Shown here piece after piece: positions 1 to 16,238 of a stretch of DNA of 64,000 nucleotides (its first letter is position 1; each line of letters begins with the position of its first letter). A program made the translations under genes and the position numbers. The notes beneath the pieces were generated by a model. The model had not been told where the DNA came from and searched no databases. It was given only the letters and a program-made list of their open reading frames with translations. The stretch comes from Conoideocrella luteorostrata (taxonomy: Eukaryota; Ascomycota; Sordariomycetes; Hypocreales; Clavicipitaceae), in NCBI GenBank assembly GCA_032433595.1, contig JASWJB010000163.1, positions 1 through 64,000 on the forward strand, read 5' to 3'.

Positions 1-3000
1 CAGCCATGTATTACTTATCGGGCCTGTGGCCCTATCATTATGATTCTTCATCGACGTCTGCAAACATTTACATTTTTGCTCGCACGATCCAACAGCGCGA
101 GCCAATAATCTTACTCTGTACAATTTAGCACTCCGTACAACACTCCAAGCTGACTTGCTGGCTGGTTCCTTGTGGCTCACCAAGTTTCAACACACACACG
201 CCGTGCCAACCTGAGGCATCTTCGTGATGGACCATCATTTAGCCAGCAGTCGTTTCGGTGCATCTTCACCCTGTGCTCATAAAGTACTACTGTCCGTTTT
301 CTCTAGTGCTATACCTCTTACGGCATGGCGCTCCCGCCCCTGTCTGGCTGCCCTTGTGAACGGCACTCTTAGCATCCCGTGTGCCCCACAAATTTCTCGC
401 TTGGTGTTTTTTTTGTACCCTCGTTGCCTCGCTCTTCGCACTTGGCCTGGGTGTCAGGTGCGGAACGAGGCACGATGCACCACCACCCTTCTACAGAAGC
501 ACCAAGCAAGGCTAGTTTCTGTTGCCTCCCCATCCAAAACCCGCTGCCCTCCAAATTTCCCCACCGTGCGTGCCTACGCATTGCGTGATGGTTGGACCAT
601 TGATCACCATTGATTGTCCCAGCCAAGGTGCAAGTGAGGTAATCGTGGGGGGTTGTTCGGTTGCCCCTCCGATGGGATTCTTGCAAGCTGCTGCTGCGGT
701 TTATCAGAAATCCGGATATTTTCGAGGGGGCTGCTCGCTAACCTTGGTTCGCTCGTCATCTCGGCCACCATCTACGGCATGATATTTCGTCACTGCTCGG
801 CAAGCAGTGGCGTGGCCTCTCTTGCGCGGGGAATCCCCTATCAGATTTTGCCAATGTCTATGATTGTCACACGCGGCAGATGGGGGGAGATTAGAAACCA
901 AGGGTCCACTAGCTACGATGATGCCATGGTGAGAAAAGATAACTCCAGGCCAAAGGACAATAATCAACATGCCACGCCGGAACGATTAGGAATCCGCCCA
1001 CGCCGCACCCTCTTGCCGAGCAACGGCTTTTGTCATTGAGTGAACTCAGACAGACGCCCACTACTTTCACGTTTCAGAACTATTTGCCGGAAGCGGTTGA
1101 GACTCAAAACAGCCAGCAGCCCTGTATGTATACATATGCAATAGATATGCCCTGTCGTTTCTCTAATAATATCTCAAGTAATAAACCATTGTCTTATCAT
1201 GGCTCGCCATGCGAGTACGGAGTACTGGTCTATCAGGGTCAACATCAGTCCTAGGCGACCAACCCTCCCCCCTTTGGTGTGAACAAGAGCCACTGATCAG
1301 GAACCACTCGCTGGCGTGGCGTCGGTGGAGCTGGAGATGGGTTCCGAGAGAGGACAAGCTCGCCCATCGGTGCTAGTATGCAGTGTAACCCTTTCAACCT
1401 ATTGCACCTGCAGCGGCCTCCGTTCATCTGCAGGTCTCTATTGGACGAGTTCATGGTTGTCGTGCTGCACTCCAACCCCCCCGAATACTGTATGGACTGT
1501 ACGGGGTGCTTACAGAGTAAAGCCGAATCCTCGTCATTGTCATGGGCTCAACACGTTTGCTTCTTAGTAAGTCTTCCAACCCAAAAAGATAGCCTGCTTA
1601 GCCTCCGTCGACGACGATCCGTCTATCACGGTCTTTCACCACCATCGTCACCGTGCTTCAAGAGCCAAATCGTTCTCCAAGTGTCTTACATCATTGCTCC
1701 ATCGCTACCCTCGAAGCACCAATTGCAAGTGTGCCGCGGGTAGTTCTAAGTCATGGCTATGTTTTTTACTAAGACCACCGCTCAGTTTGGCATGCCAGTG
1801 GCTATTTGGGGTTATTATAGACCGTACGACTCGTCCCGTTTCGTTGAGACATTGGTCACTGCCAGGCACACTTGTTCCGGAACTCGGAGTGAAAAAAAAA
1901 AGCATGGCATCAGAGAGACTCTGTATGTAGGTCAGACGGAAAAAGAAAAAAGAAGCAAGAGGAAGGAAGACAAAGAAAAAGCAATCATCCCGTCCCGTCT
2001 TTCTCGCTTTCACTGGTCCAAGCCACGCTCGCCTCTAATGTCATCATCTTGCGCAAGTCTCTTGTTAGCTATTCTGCGCTGCACACACTCGCCTTCCCGC
2101 CCAACCGTCGTTGCAACCCTCTCCGTGGCTACGGACTGCTACCATCTTGGCTCTTGGAAACTAGGACAATTGCTGCCTAGCTGCCTATCCTCAGTGAGGG
2201 CGCCAGTTCCGCCAAGGGGTGACCAAACCTGCAGGCTACAATCGCTTCTATAATATCCAAGCCGTCGTGTGGCCGCCATTGGCGCAGCTATCCCCCTTTG
2301 GTCCACACTATTTCTGGGGTAGCATCCGCTTCAAGCAAATCATAGGCGCCATCCTGCCATGCTAACATTCCTTAACCGCCACCTGACCATGTTTTGCCAA
2401 GTGCGTCGATTGGAGGTGCGTCCACTGCTGTCGCTCTTTGTCTTCACTTGCAAGCGCAGTCTCGAAGATCTCAAGTGATTGACACAGAAACCCGCTTCTG
2501 CTTTTGCCTTCATTTTTCGGGGCTGTGTGTTCCGCCGTGTTTGTGGAGTAACTACGGAGTACACATCTATACATGAGAGATATCTGAACTGCCGATACGA
2601 CAGTGCAATACCGAGTGCCGATACATACCATATGTACATAGTTGCATGGCGGAGTCATTGCGTCGTGTTTTTGTTTTGGTTTGTTTCTTTTTTCTCTGAC
2701 GGAGGCGCTCAAAAAACGTGTCAGACAAGCCATATATCACTACAACAGCCTACCTATTAGAAACTATCGACGGGCACAAGCGACGGCTGGGCGGGAGCGA
2801 GGCGGGGCGGGGCTCTCAGTGAAGGCGGCTGCACTATCAAACCTCTACTATCTGCACTATCTGAACAATACTGGCTATGGAGTCGTTAGTGTGTGCCTGG
2901 CGTAGTGAGCAGGGTTCTCAGCATGTCGACCAGCCCAGAGGAATACTGACGCAGCCGTTACCTTGTTAGCATGGCGTGTGCTCGTTTCGTCTGTGGAGGA

Positions 3001-5290
3001 CCGCTGAAAATGTATCAAATGTTCTCAGCCCCAGATTTGCCATTTTCGTCTGTCCTGCACCAAGTGCGGATAATGAAATCTCTACAGCACACAATGTCGC
3101 ATGCTCGAATAGACCCTTGACGGCAATGTTGTAAAGTCGTGGTCGGTCCAGGCTTCGCATACTCCGCACCAAAATTGCTGATATCTTCTTCTATCCTATC
3201 ATTCGCTCATCGAGCCACAGGCATCATATCACGGCTATCTAAAGAACGGGCCAATCATCAGGCTTTCTGGATAAGCCCCTAGTGTGCGTGTACCTCCACA
3301 CGCACCCCTGCAGGGAACCTGGCAGGCAGAGGCGGCTAACTGGAGAAATCATCGATGAAATGAAAAATACCAAAGCAACTTAAACGAGCTGTGGTAGTTC
3401 GGACGATTTCTGGTTGGCCACTCGGCAATTTGCCATCAAAATGACAATCCCAAAACAGACGGAAGTTTGCGCCTGGAGAACTGCACCCAAAATAAGCGCA
3501 AACATGTTTCTTGAGAAGCCACTCGCCAGCCACTCGCTGACCAAACAACCTGCTTGAGCCATCGATGGAGCTGCGACGCCTGCGCCGACGAGGGGCGCAC
3601 TCCGTACACAATGTGTACAGATCAGATGTTGGACGTCTGAGCTAAGCGTTAATGTGGCGTTTTGCCCATCAGCCTCTGCTCCGGAATAGGGGACAGCGTC
3701 TTCACTGGTAATGCGGGGCAAATTTATGTGGCCCATCGTGCCATCTCAGCCTGGTTGGGTAAGCTGTGATGGCCCACGTAAATTGTCCTCCCACCGGCCT
3801 GGGCTTATCATGGACAAAGTGTGGGGGAGTGTAGCAGTCCAAACTTGGACAAGGGCTTATTTCCGCGCTGTCCTCGACGGTGAGAAAAGTAATCTTCCTT
3901 TCCCGATCTAGAGTCTAGTGACTCTGTACGGAAAATCAGTCGAGCAGGGTCAATCGGTGTTGGCAGATACTGTCCATTGTCTTGCTTCTACTGACATGAG
4001 ATGCCATGACTTTTCGCCTGCAACACGTGGCATGTGGTAGTTATCGGACAGTGTGGTTCCAATACTCAACAACCTCAGTTTGCTGAGAACAGAAACGGAC
4101 TAACTAAGCAACCAACATGCTTTTCACTAACTGCAGCTTGATGACAAAGATCTTACAAGGCTGAAAGGAGGTCTGAGCTTTTTTCGAGAGCGGGAGGCCA
4201 ACCATCCTTGCGACTCACGAATTAACGACCCTGAAAGAGATAACTAATTTTCCTGGTGATATTGAATAAGAGCATGCGAGGCATTCACACCCCGAAAAAA
4301 AAAACACATGAATTCCCCAAGTTATGCAAATTTGCAGGGTTAGTACCCAAAACAATGCACATGGATGCAATACAGGCGAGCCAAGCCAAACGGAGAAGGG
4401 ACAGACAGATGCTGCCAGTCGTAAATTTTGTTTCATTCGGGACCGAGATGTGCCGCCTTCAAGCAGCCTGTCGTTCATGATGCGTTGCAGTTGCAACTGA
4501 CAGGAGAAGCATGGTTCCGTCCGGTGCAACAAACCGCCAGCTGAAGGCTTTTTTTTTTCGGAGGGAGGGGACGCCTCTCGCCCAATAATCTCACTCTTCT
4601 GGATGCCTTAGCCCAAGCCATAGCCTCGTGTACGGAGCATTTTGACAAGAGAGAAACCAATGGAACGGAATAGCCGATAAGGACCTCATAGTTGGTTGTG
4701 AGGCACTCGAACTACCCAACAAGGTGGTTGCAACCCGGGCAGAGAGATGAGGCGCCGCGTTGCCTTCTGGACAATTAGTTGTTGGTAGCGATCCTCATTG
4801 GTCATCTTCAACGGCCACATTGGTTCCGGTGGCCTGGGCGCGAGCTCACCTGCCAGCATTCCGATGGCCGTTGATGGCGCAACACCACTTCTATCTAGGA
4901 ACTGCTCAGGTGATTGGGAAAGACGATAATTCTAGGGGCAAATGATGTGCCGAAATGAGCGCGCCGCCACATGGGCCTATCATTGCTCACTTTGCTCACT
5001 TCTTGCTCACCTTGGTCATGGGGCAAGGCTGTAGATGCCAATTCAGGTGAAGGCAGACCGAGACTTCCGGGAAGTGGTGGTTTGACACCGGCAGCTGGCC
5101 AAGGGCATGCATCGGGGCTCGAGAAACATTTTTGACAGCCTCGACCACTTCGAGGCCGTGACTGCTCGGAACTGAAAATAAATTTTCTGGACAAGGCCCA
5201 GACAATGTGGCGCTCATCAAAACGGGACAATTAGCAGCCCGATGTTCGTCTAAACAGCATCCTTGACAAGCCAGCCTCGTCTACAGGACA

Positions 5291-5321
5291 GGGGGGGAAA
5301 GGGGGGAGGGGGGGTGCGGGG
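5291..5321 (+). other. Potential G-quadruplex motif
   Basis: Four G-runs of 7, 6, 7 and 4 bases on the plus strand (5291-5297, 5301-5306, 5308-5314, 5318-5321) are separated by loops of 3, 1 and 3 bases. This satisfies the usual four-tract quadruplex pattern. No gene lies nearby. Confidence 0.6.
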
Positions 5322-8300
5322 AGAGCAAATTTGACACATACCACCAAACAACAAACTGCTAAGCTGCTAAGCAGCCATTGTGACAAGCTAAGAAAGCGAA
5401 CGCGCGGCGGCCATCTACTCCGTACTAGCTGTCAGGCGCTCCGGCAGGCCTGCTGAACTTCCCTGACCAGCATCCGACAAGAGTGAAATGATAGCGACCA
5501 ACAACATCGGCGTCAGTGTCAGCACCAGCGACGGAACCCATCTAAATGTATCACGTCATCAATGAAGAAAAAAAGAAGTGCAAGAAAAAGAAAAGGGAGT
5601 CACAATGCTGATAAGAAGATAAGTGTCGCATGGCTCGACCACGATGAACATGGCATTCGTTCATGTACATACTCCGTACTCAGCATGCTATGCCGTCGAT
5701 TTCGAGTTACCCCTGTGCCAGGCACGCCAGCTTAAAATCACCCACATTTCTCATGGCAGCCAACCAAGCGACGAGCTGGTACAAGCGAATGCAGGTCCAG
5801 CCCTGTAGACTAAAAATTTGTTGCATGCCGGACTAAGAACACAGCTCGTTTAAGTACAATGTATGCAAGCCCGTACGATTATGGACAAACGCACGGAGTA
5901 GAGCCGGATGCACGGAGTAACTAATTTTTTTCTTTCTCGCACAGTCAGACAAGGCGTCAAGCTTTCTGCTGTGTCTTGAACAACAGCTGGTTAGACATGC
6001 CACCAAAAGGGCCACGATGGTTAGGCACGGTCGGTTTCGGATAACCACGCCTCCGTGACGTCTACAATACAAGTGTCTTAGTCAAAGACTGGCCTTTTCA
6101 TCATGGCCGATCCATGTTCTTGAAAATTTTCTCCCTATTTATTCAGTGTTACCACTTGGCGGAAGGAGAAAAAAATTTCGACACACTTGACATTTGGTTG
6201 GTCAATTCGAAAAGTGCTCAACAAATTTCGGCAATATCTTCATCACAAACAGTTGAAGCGGTCTGCCATTACAGCGACTCCTCTGATGGAGCCTCGATCG
6301 TCGTAGGGCCGCACATCGAGACATGCATGATAATTAGAAACAAGCGAAACAGCAGTGTGCTATCAGCTACTACAAATACAAAGACTGACGACTGACTGCT
6401 TGCTCTGTGACACGGCCTTGACGCCTCATCTCAGCGGCAGCCCCAGATGAGCTCCACAGCCTTTCCCCAGAGCCTTGTCTAGCTTCCCCTGCAACGGCCT
6501 GCCTCCTCGAACTCCATTTGTGCTGCTACGCTATATTTTGCAGAGAGCATTTTATCCAGCACAATATTTATTTTATGTTGTACCCGCGTACTTGTACTGA
6601 CCTATTAGCAGAGCTACCCCCCTGTGCGGCACAAGGAGCGCCATTTGCTTTTCAATCATCACAAATCTGGCAACTGACAAGGATCAAGGGCCTGAATATT
6701 GAGCGGACGATAGATGATACGACTAAAATCGCCGATTAGTTTAATCAAGCGCTTGTCCAACATGGGACACCCTCCCGAAGTCCGACCTTGGCTCGAGCGC
6801 TCGTACAAAGTTCAATACATATCGGTCGGCGCACGTAAGTCGAACAGGATTAGAGTCACCGTGGAGATGGTGTTGAGGAATTTCACACACTTTTTTTTTC
6901 GGCCCGGATTGACAGGTACGTCGCACAGACGGATCTTTTGGAGAACAACACGATGGGCATGTGAGTTGTCAATATCGGTGTCTTCGTGATCATCCTGGCA
7001 ATTGTGATCGGCTGTTAAGCCAGTCGGACCGTCCTTCGGCAGATGCTGACTCGTTTTGCCCCGGTTAACTGGCAAGCTGGTAACGATGCATTGCAGATTG
7101 GAGCATTGTATACTCCGTATGCTACGTAGCCCTAAGCTTCACATGTCCCGACGACAGTAGCTAGGCGAGGGGATTGAGCAGAGCTATCCTTTTGACGTGG
7201 TATTGATTACCTAGGGAGTCTGAAGAGACGAAAGTACCAGTTTCAATGAATTTACACACCTCGTGAACCTGAAGCCCTGACCCTGGATCGGTAATGATGC
7301 ATCTACCCCTTCACAGAGCACGCAGGCTGCAAGAAAGGCGTCCATGAAATGCGAACCACTGGCCTCGCCGCCTTGTTGCCGTCTCCGCCGATACCGTATT
7401 ACGGTGTGCTCTGCGGGCAGGATGCTAGAGACGCAGCGCGGCTTCAACTTTGCCTCCGCGTCACATTGTGCCACAGGTCGCCTCGCGGTTCGCCATCAAG
7501 AAAGACAGCAAATTAGTTATGGAAATGATTCAGAAAGAAGACTCTTTGGAAAATTTGCCGGTAGCTATGTGAACGCGACAAGGCTGGTAGAGACTTTTCT
7601 TCTTTACCTCTCCTCCCCACTCACTCTTCCCCTTTCCTTCGCTTTGGCTTGTAGCAGTTGTACCGTTGCATGCAAGTTCCAATTATGCTCGTGTACGGAG
7701 TATCTAAATACGCCATGTCTGTCTTCCTCAGGCTATTCTCCCTCATGGTCGTTTTGCACAACAGCCGCTCTGTACTCCCTACTCCCTACATCAAATGAGC
7801 AATAGCCAGGGCATTTGATAGGCTTTGCCGGGGTTTGTCACGATTGACGCCGCACACCCTGAAGCGACAGAGTACCACTTCTGGATGCCTTTATTCCTAT
7901 GCCTTGTCTTCAATGTATTCACATGGTAGTTAAGCCTCATACGTGTGCGCAGTACTCCGTATCCCAGCCGTGTTTGCTTCTTTGTCATCACGTTGTAGTG
8001 TCAAATTTAAAAAGGAGTTTCGCATATTCGGTTGTTTCAATGATATCCACTGGCGAATCGAATTGGCTGCCGATGAGGCGCCGCCTGAAATCAGACCATT
8101 TCGGTCATGTTACGGAGTACTCTGCACTCAATTGAGAGACATCACAAAGTCATCAATAGCACGCGACATATACACACAGAGCCCCATGCATTATTTTCAT
8201 TGACCGAAGCCAAAAATATCATGAGCTTCAATAATAACAATCCAAACCCCTGGCTTATCATTGAGTGCATACGGAGTAGGGTTACTTGCATTTACTCCTT

Positions 8301-9888
8301 TTTTTCGCACTCGGTTTTTGCGTTGGTTGGCTAATACGGCCCCTCTCGCTCCCCCCTAACCCCCTGACGATGGATTGCCGAAAGGCGTCTGTGCGAATGG
8401 CGATCTTTCTGGGGCAAGGTTTGGGGCTTGTATTGTAGGTTTTACAGCCACCAGCGTCTCATCCCTGCCACCCTGCCTCTTTCGATGCGATGCTCGGCTG
8501 GTGGTGGTGTGTGTGTGTTCGTACGGACAAGGCTGTCTGGCTGTGCAGCCTGCGATGTAGCAATTTGATGCAAGCACGGGCAGTACATGTAAGAAGATGA
8601 ATAAGGATAAATATGCAGAGGGGATGATGGCATTGGGGAAGCTCTGAAAATTCCCCGGTTCGAAGTATGTGCATGTGAACATGCAGATAACGCTACAGAG
8701 ACGACCTCCTCCAAAAAGCAACCAAATCGCATGGAGGCCCGAAATGACGCCTCCCAGCAGGATATGAACATCGATAACGACCTTTATTGTCACTACCAGT
8801 CCCTGGCCACGCGATTGTGTGGTTCCGCCACTTTTACCGCAAAATAGTGCGAACCCAGAACAGTTTGGCAGGATGCAACGCCGGCGCCGGGCCATCCAAG
8901 TCTGTCTGTCAGCTTTGTTTCCTCTTCGCCCCCGGCCCCCGCTGGAATATGATACATCACAATGATAGTTTCGCTTCCCCGCATTATCTGGACACGAAAA
9001 GGCGTGGCAATGGAGTCAACTATTTTCTGCTGCTACACACCCTTGTCTCTGTGCCACGCGGTCTGTTTCTCTTGGGCAGTGGAAAAGCCCTTCTGCGAGC
9101 GTTTATCACCGTGTCGCAAGGTCGTTGTGATGGCTAGTTAGGGGGGCAGCTTGTTTTGCTGCGCATTTTGTGTCACGAGGCTTATGCTGCGCTCTTTTGA
9201 AGTTGGCCCATGAGATGTGAGAGATAGGATAGACTGGCTGTCACCCTGAGCGTCCCGCCTGTGGCATCGAGCTTACGATGAATGATAGATACAACTTGGA
9301 GCACACCTCGCAAGGTTGTTCTGGCCGAGATCCCGAATTGTCAGATTATGACCAAGATGATGTATTGTGCATACCTCGTACGAGCCGGTGGCAGATGCAT
9401 CGTGTTGCGTGCGGGGTGGCGGGAATAAATGCCTCTTGTAAGGAGTATAACTAGTATATGATATAAGTTGGGTGGTCAACGATAACTAGTCGAGCTAGGA
9501 CAAAGGGTTCGAGCCGCTCCTCCTCCTCCCGCTTCCTTCTCTTTTGTGGAGCAAGGAATAGGGAGCAGTTCTCGACGTAGCGTTGGCTGCGTTGTCATGT
9601 CAGTGTTGGTGTTCTGTTGGGGTGATGAACCGGTTGTCAGTTTCTTCTACAGATTGCCTGCAGCAAAAGTAGCTGCCGCTCATTTTTATCTCGAATGGCA
9701 TGACGTCGGCTGTCCCTGCTGCCCATCCATCCACGCGGGGAAAGACAGAGGCAAGATGGTGCAGACCAACAGTTATGCAACATTGCCTCATTGTCCTACC
9801 GCAGGTTGCATGCCCGGCAGCGAGTTTGACACCCGCACCAGTAGCCAGGATGTGCGTCTGCTCGCCTCTGTACCACCCCATCCACAAT

Positions 9889-9919
9889 CATCCATCCATC
9901 CATCCATCCATCCATCCAT
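9889..9919. repeat. (CATC)n microsatellite
   Basis: About seven and a half uninterrupted copies of a tetranucleotide CATC/TCCA unit in non-coding DNA. Confidence 0.9.
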
Positions 9920-11045
9920 TGAAAAAGACGGCTAGGCTAGCTAGGCTTGCCGTCTTGACCACGGCAAAAATGATGTATTATTAAAGACGCAATTTTAGTT
10001 GACGAGGGTGCCCCCCGAATGGCCGGACTGCAATTGTCGCGCAGACAGTGCAATCGGATGCTTGGCGCGCGTGGCAAGAAGACGGTGATGACGACAGTTG
10101 TGTGTGTGCGTGTGTGGACGCGGTTGGAAGGAAACCTCGATTGCATCGCCGCGGCTGCTTGGGTACGCAATGCCACGATACGGCAAAACCTCAAGCGGCC
10201 AGTTATGGCGTGCTCTGTGGTTATCGTGATCGGCATCCACGCGCGCTCTTGGCGTTTGAGACGTTGATACTCCGTGATGTGATGGTGGTACCGGACTGAC
10301 GGCATGTCGGATGTTGATTGATTAATTAATTGATTGGGCGGTAGGTGGTTCTCGATAGATAAGGTTAGGAATGTACTCGGTACTAACTAGGCTTCTACGA
10401 TTATCACGTATTACCCTATAACAGAGCGACAATGATGATGTGTAACTACGTATGGGAAGTAGTCGGGTGGCATTGATTGGATTGCTTGCATTGCTTGCTT
10501 GATGAGCAGCAGGCTTGCTTCGTGCGGCCAAACCATGAAAATGTAATTTATTCCACTCGGAGAAATGAAAAGCCGTAACTAAATAGTAGTGAAGCGACTT
10601 GCTGGCTAATTACCTAACCAGTATGTCGTTTAGATTTGTACATATGCTGCTGCACGTCAGAGTCTAGCTTTGATTAATCGCATTTGATGAGGACCTACAA
10701 AGTACAAAGGACTGCTTTATGCTTGCCCACTAACCATCACAACACTTCATTGGGCATCACAACGAGAGCATCCTGCTCGCCTGTTGGCCGTTGAGCAATT
10801 TATTCATCTAATAGATCCGGCGTAGTTGTGCACGTACAAAAGACACGTCCCATGGTGTGTATTCTCCCGCACCTCGATTGGTTACTCTCTTGCCGCCCAG
10901 CCGTGGACCTGCACGTCAACAGCCATTGGCGAATAACCGCCCTCAGGAAATGCCACTTTTGTTGTTCCTCCAATGGCAATCGCGCTCTGCAGAGTAGCCT
11001 GACGCCGCTGCAAAGATCCTTTCTACTGCTGGGTCGTGCGAAGCT

Positions 11046-11061
11046 CCCCCCCCCCCCCCCC
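11046..11061. repeat. Poly-C tract
   Basis: A run of 16 C on the plus strand in non-coding sequence, preceding GGTACC. Such a run may vary in length through slippage or be a sequencing-sensitive site. Confidence 0.85.
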
Positions 11062-13344
11062 GGTACCGACCGTTGTAAGACAAGCCATGTTAGCTGTGCG
11101 GAAAACGACGGCTTTGAAGCTGGAGACTGCCCGCGTGGTTTCGGGATGATTTCAATGCCGTAGTATGGAGTACGGAGTACCTGCATGGAGGATGCAGATG
11201 CTCCTGTTTCGCTTCCTTTTGGCCCAGCAAGTTACCCACGATAGTTACATCGATCGCCGCCATCGCCATTACGCTGCCCCAGCCGCGGACAGCTCTCTCG
11301 CTACCAAGATCTGAGGTCACAATGGGCCGAGCCATCAAGACATGTTTGTGATGAGAGGCTCGCGGCGCATCTGCTAGTTGGTTAACCAACTAGTTAACCA
11401 GTGCCACCTAACCAACTAACTACTCCGTACTCCGTAGCCTTGTCTCAAAAGAGACCATGCATTTCCTCCGCTGTCTGTGCTCTTGCGTCTGCTCTATGTG
11501 TCGGCTGCTCCTCTCTCCCCGGAGTCCGGATGGTGTGGAATCTGTGACTAAGAAATTCCCTTGTTGGGTTTTGGCAAATACTGTTCGTGGCGGGTTCTAA
11601 AACACCCTTTGTCAGCCATTGTCGTACGCACCTATTCAAAGGAAATCATGCAATAAACTGGTGATGCACACCCTGCGCAGGTGGCCCGGTGCGTTTCAGC
11701 TGGGGCGTACTCCGTAGTTGGGGCATAGCTACTGCAACTTCGTGGCAGGTAGATTTGAAGGTGATCATCGCGTCTAGTACGGAGTACGGAGCACTATTAT
11801 TATGCTGCAGTTGATTACTCGTAGATGAGGCTGTGGGGCCAGGATTTGCACGTAGATAAGGCATAAAGGAGTTACTCCGCAGTTCATTCAAGTGTTGGTG
11901 ATGCAGCTGAAACACGATCTCGGCTCGGCAATTACCGTGCGAATATATTCGGAGGGTGCATGTGCAGGTATCATGTGTTGCCTCAAGTGAGATGAGGGAC
12001 CCTTGCGGACTGGACGTGCCCGTAAAGTGTAGATCGTATTGGTAGATTTCGTGACAGGCATTTGAATGTTGAGGTTGCTTAGCTGGTTCAGGTGAGAAGC
12101 CATGGGCGTGGTCTGCATGTATGTAGGCTTGGGCTTTGGCTCGCGAATTGCAGCATGTGAGACAGTGTCAGTGTCTCTGCGCAGTACGTCAGTACGTCAG
12201 TAGTTGCATAGCCCGGCAGATAAAGAAGAATGAATGGCACTTGAGCAGATTCTGCGTCGCTGGACGGCTGCGGGCTACACATGACAAGGGGCATGTTTGA
12301 ATGATCTTTCTACTCCCGTGCTCTGCTCACTAGATGCCGGCTCGGCGATAATGACAGTCGCAGATGGAGTGTTGAGTGTTCCCCCTTGGTGTTGGCTCTG
12401 GACCCCCCGGCAAACTTGTTTTTCGCTAGACTCGAAACGTCGGCATGGTATGAAGCGCGCCACGGGAGGCTTGAGTAAATTACGAATATCCTAATTTGAA
12501 TGGCAGTGTAACTAGCTGGGAGGAGAGCAAAACAGTCCGATTCCTTCTGTCTACAAGGCGTCGGCATTTTGGCACGCATCAAAGAGGGAGCATAGTGTTT
12601 ACAATACAATTGGGAGGAGTGATGTGAGGGCGGCACACTGACTTGCGTTGAGCGGTGCATTTCGGAGTGAGCGTCGCTCGGCCATTTCTATGCTGTGGAA
12701 GAGACACAGGTTTAGTCGATTGACAAGCAGGTGGTGGGTGGGTGGCATGACTGAACTCGCGATGACTTAGTTAGATCGAGGATGTTCATGGAAAAAGACT
12801 GGCCTGGGTGCGATAGAAGCTCATGGAAGATTTCCGGCGTCGCTGGCATGTCCAGCTTTAGCCGCGACTCAAGACTTTTTTTTGGTAATAAGAACCAGAG
12901 AAGTATGCAACATGTAGTTGTTGAGACTGTCGGTCTCTGTATCACCCATACCCGCCAGATCATCCGTGTTGCTACAAGTCGTTGGGGTGTTTTCAACGAC
13001 GCTGACCGTTGACCGTTGAAGAACAGTTCGTTTGCTGCTGGCACGGTACATCTTCGTGTTTGTGTCATTTACTTCAACGTTTGGTAAGGTGGTCTCTGCC
13101 GCCGCATCATGTTGGTAAGGTTAGTAGAGCAGCTGCGTGGCGCCGCGGATTGGAATTATGTCACTCGTTATGTCAAGGAAGGACGCCGTTTGTCTTGGAA
13201 ACAAAAGTCATGCTGGGATGAATGGCTGCATAAGCTCGCGTTCTGATATCGCAATGTCAGGCTACTTGGTGATATTGTATTGAATCAAACTTGACGTTGA
13301 TACTACATCGCTCCAATCCAACCTTTGTAGTTACTGATTCTATT

Positions 13345-13387
13345 CCTCTTTCTTTTTCTTTCTTTCTCTTTCTCTCTCTTTCTCTCC
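13345..13387. repeat. CT-rich tract at the glutathione reductase 3' end
   Basis: An almost pure pyrimidine stretch (TTCTTT/CTCTTT units) runs up to the stop codon of the minus-strand glutathione reductase gene. On the coding strand it is a purine-rich GA tract at the start of the 3' UTR. Confidence 0.8.

Positions 13388-16238
<2,851 letters not shown>

Larger units (their letters stand above)
1..13387. other. 13.4-kb stretch with no recognisable gene
   Basis: I see no ORF with a recognisable domain, codon bias or credible exon chain here on either strand. The longest frames (about 180 codons at 8356-8895 on the minus strand, about 166 codons at 1753-2253 on the plus strand) are low-complexity or unremarkable. 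No tRNA-like cloverleaf was noticed. Base composition is balanced and the sequence is not obviously RIP-degraded, so it does not look like a transposon graveyard. It contains at least 14 exact copies of TACGGAGTA or its complement, a G-run cluster near 5.3 kb, pyrimidine-rich stretches on the plus strand (for example 7590-7640) and a CATC microsatellite. A long regulatory or non-coding RNA region is possible; that is inference. Confidence 0.5.

Noticed and set aside
8356..8895. 179-codon minus-strand ORF in the gene-free region
   Set aside because: No domain, no coding bias, and overlapping frames of similar quality on the same stretch.
9490..9530. GGTTCGAGCC sequence resembling a tRNA T-loop
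   Set aside because: Flanking bases do not form the T-stem and no A box or acceptor stem is found.
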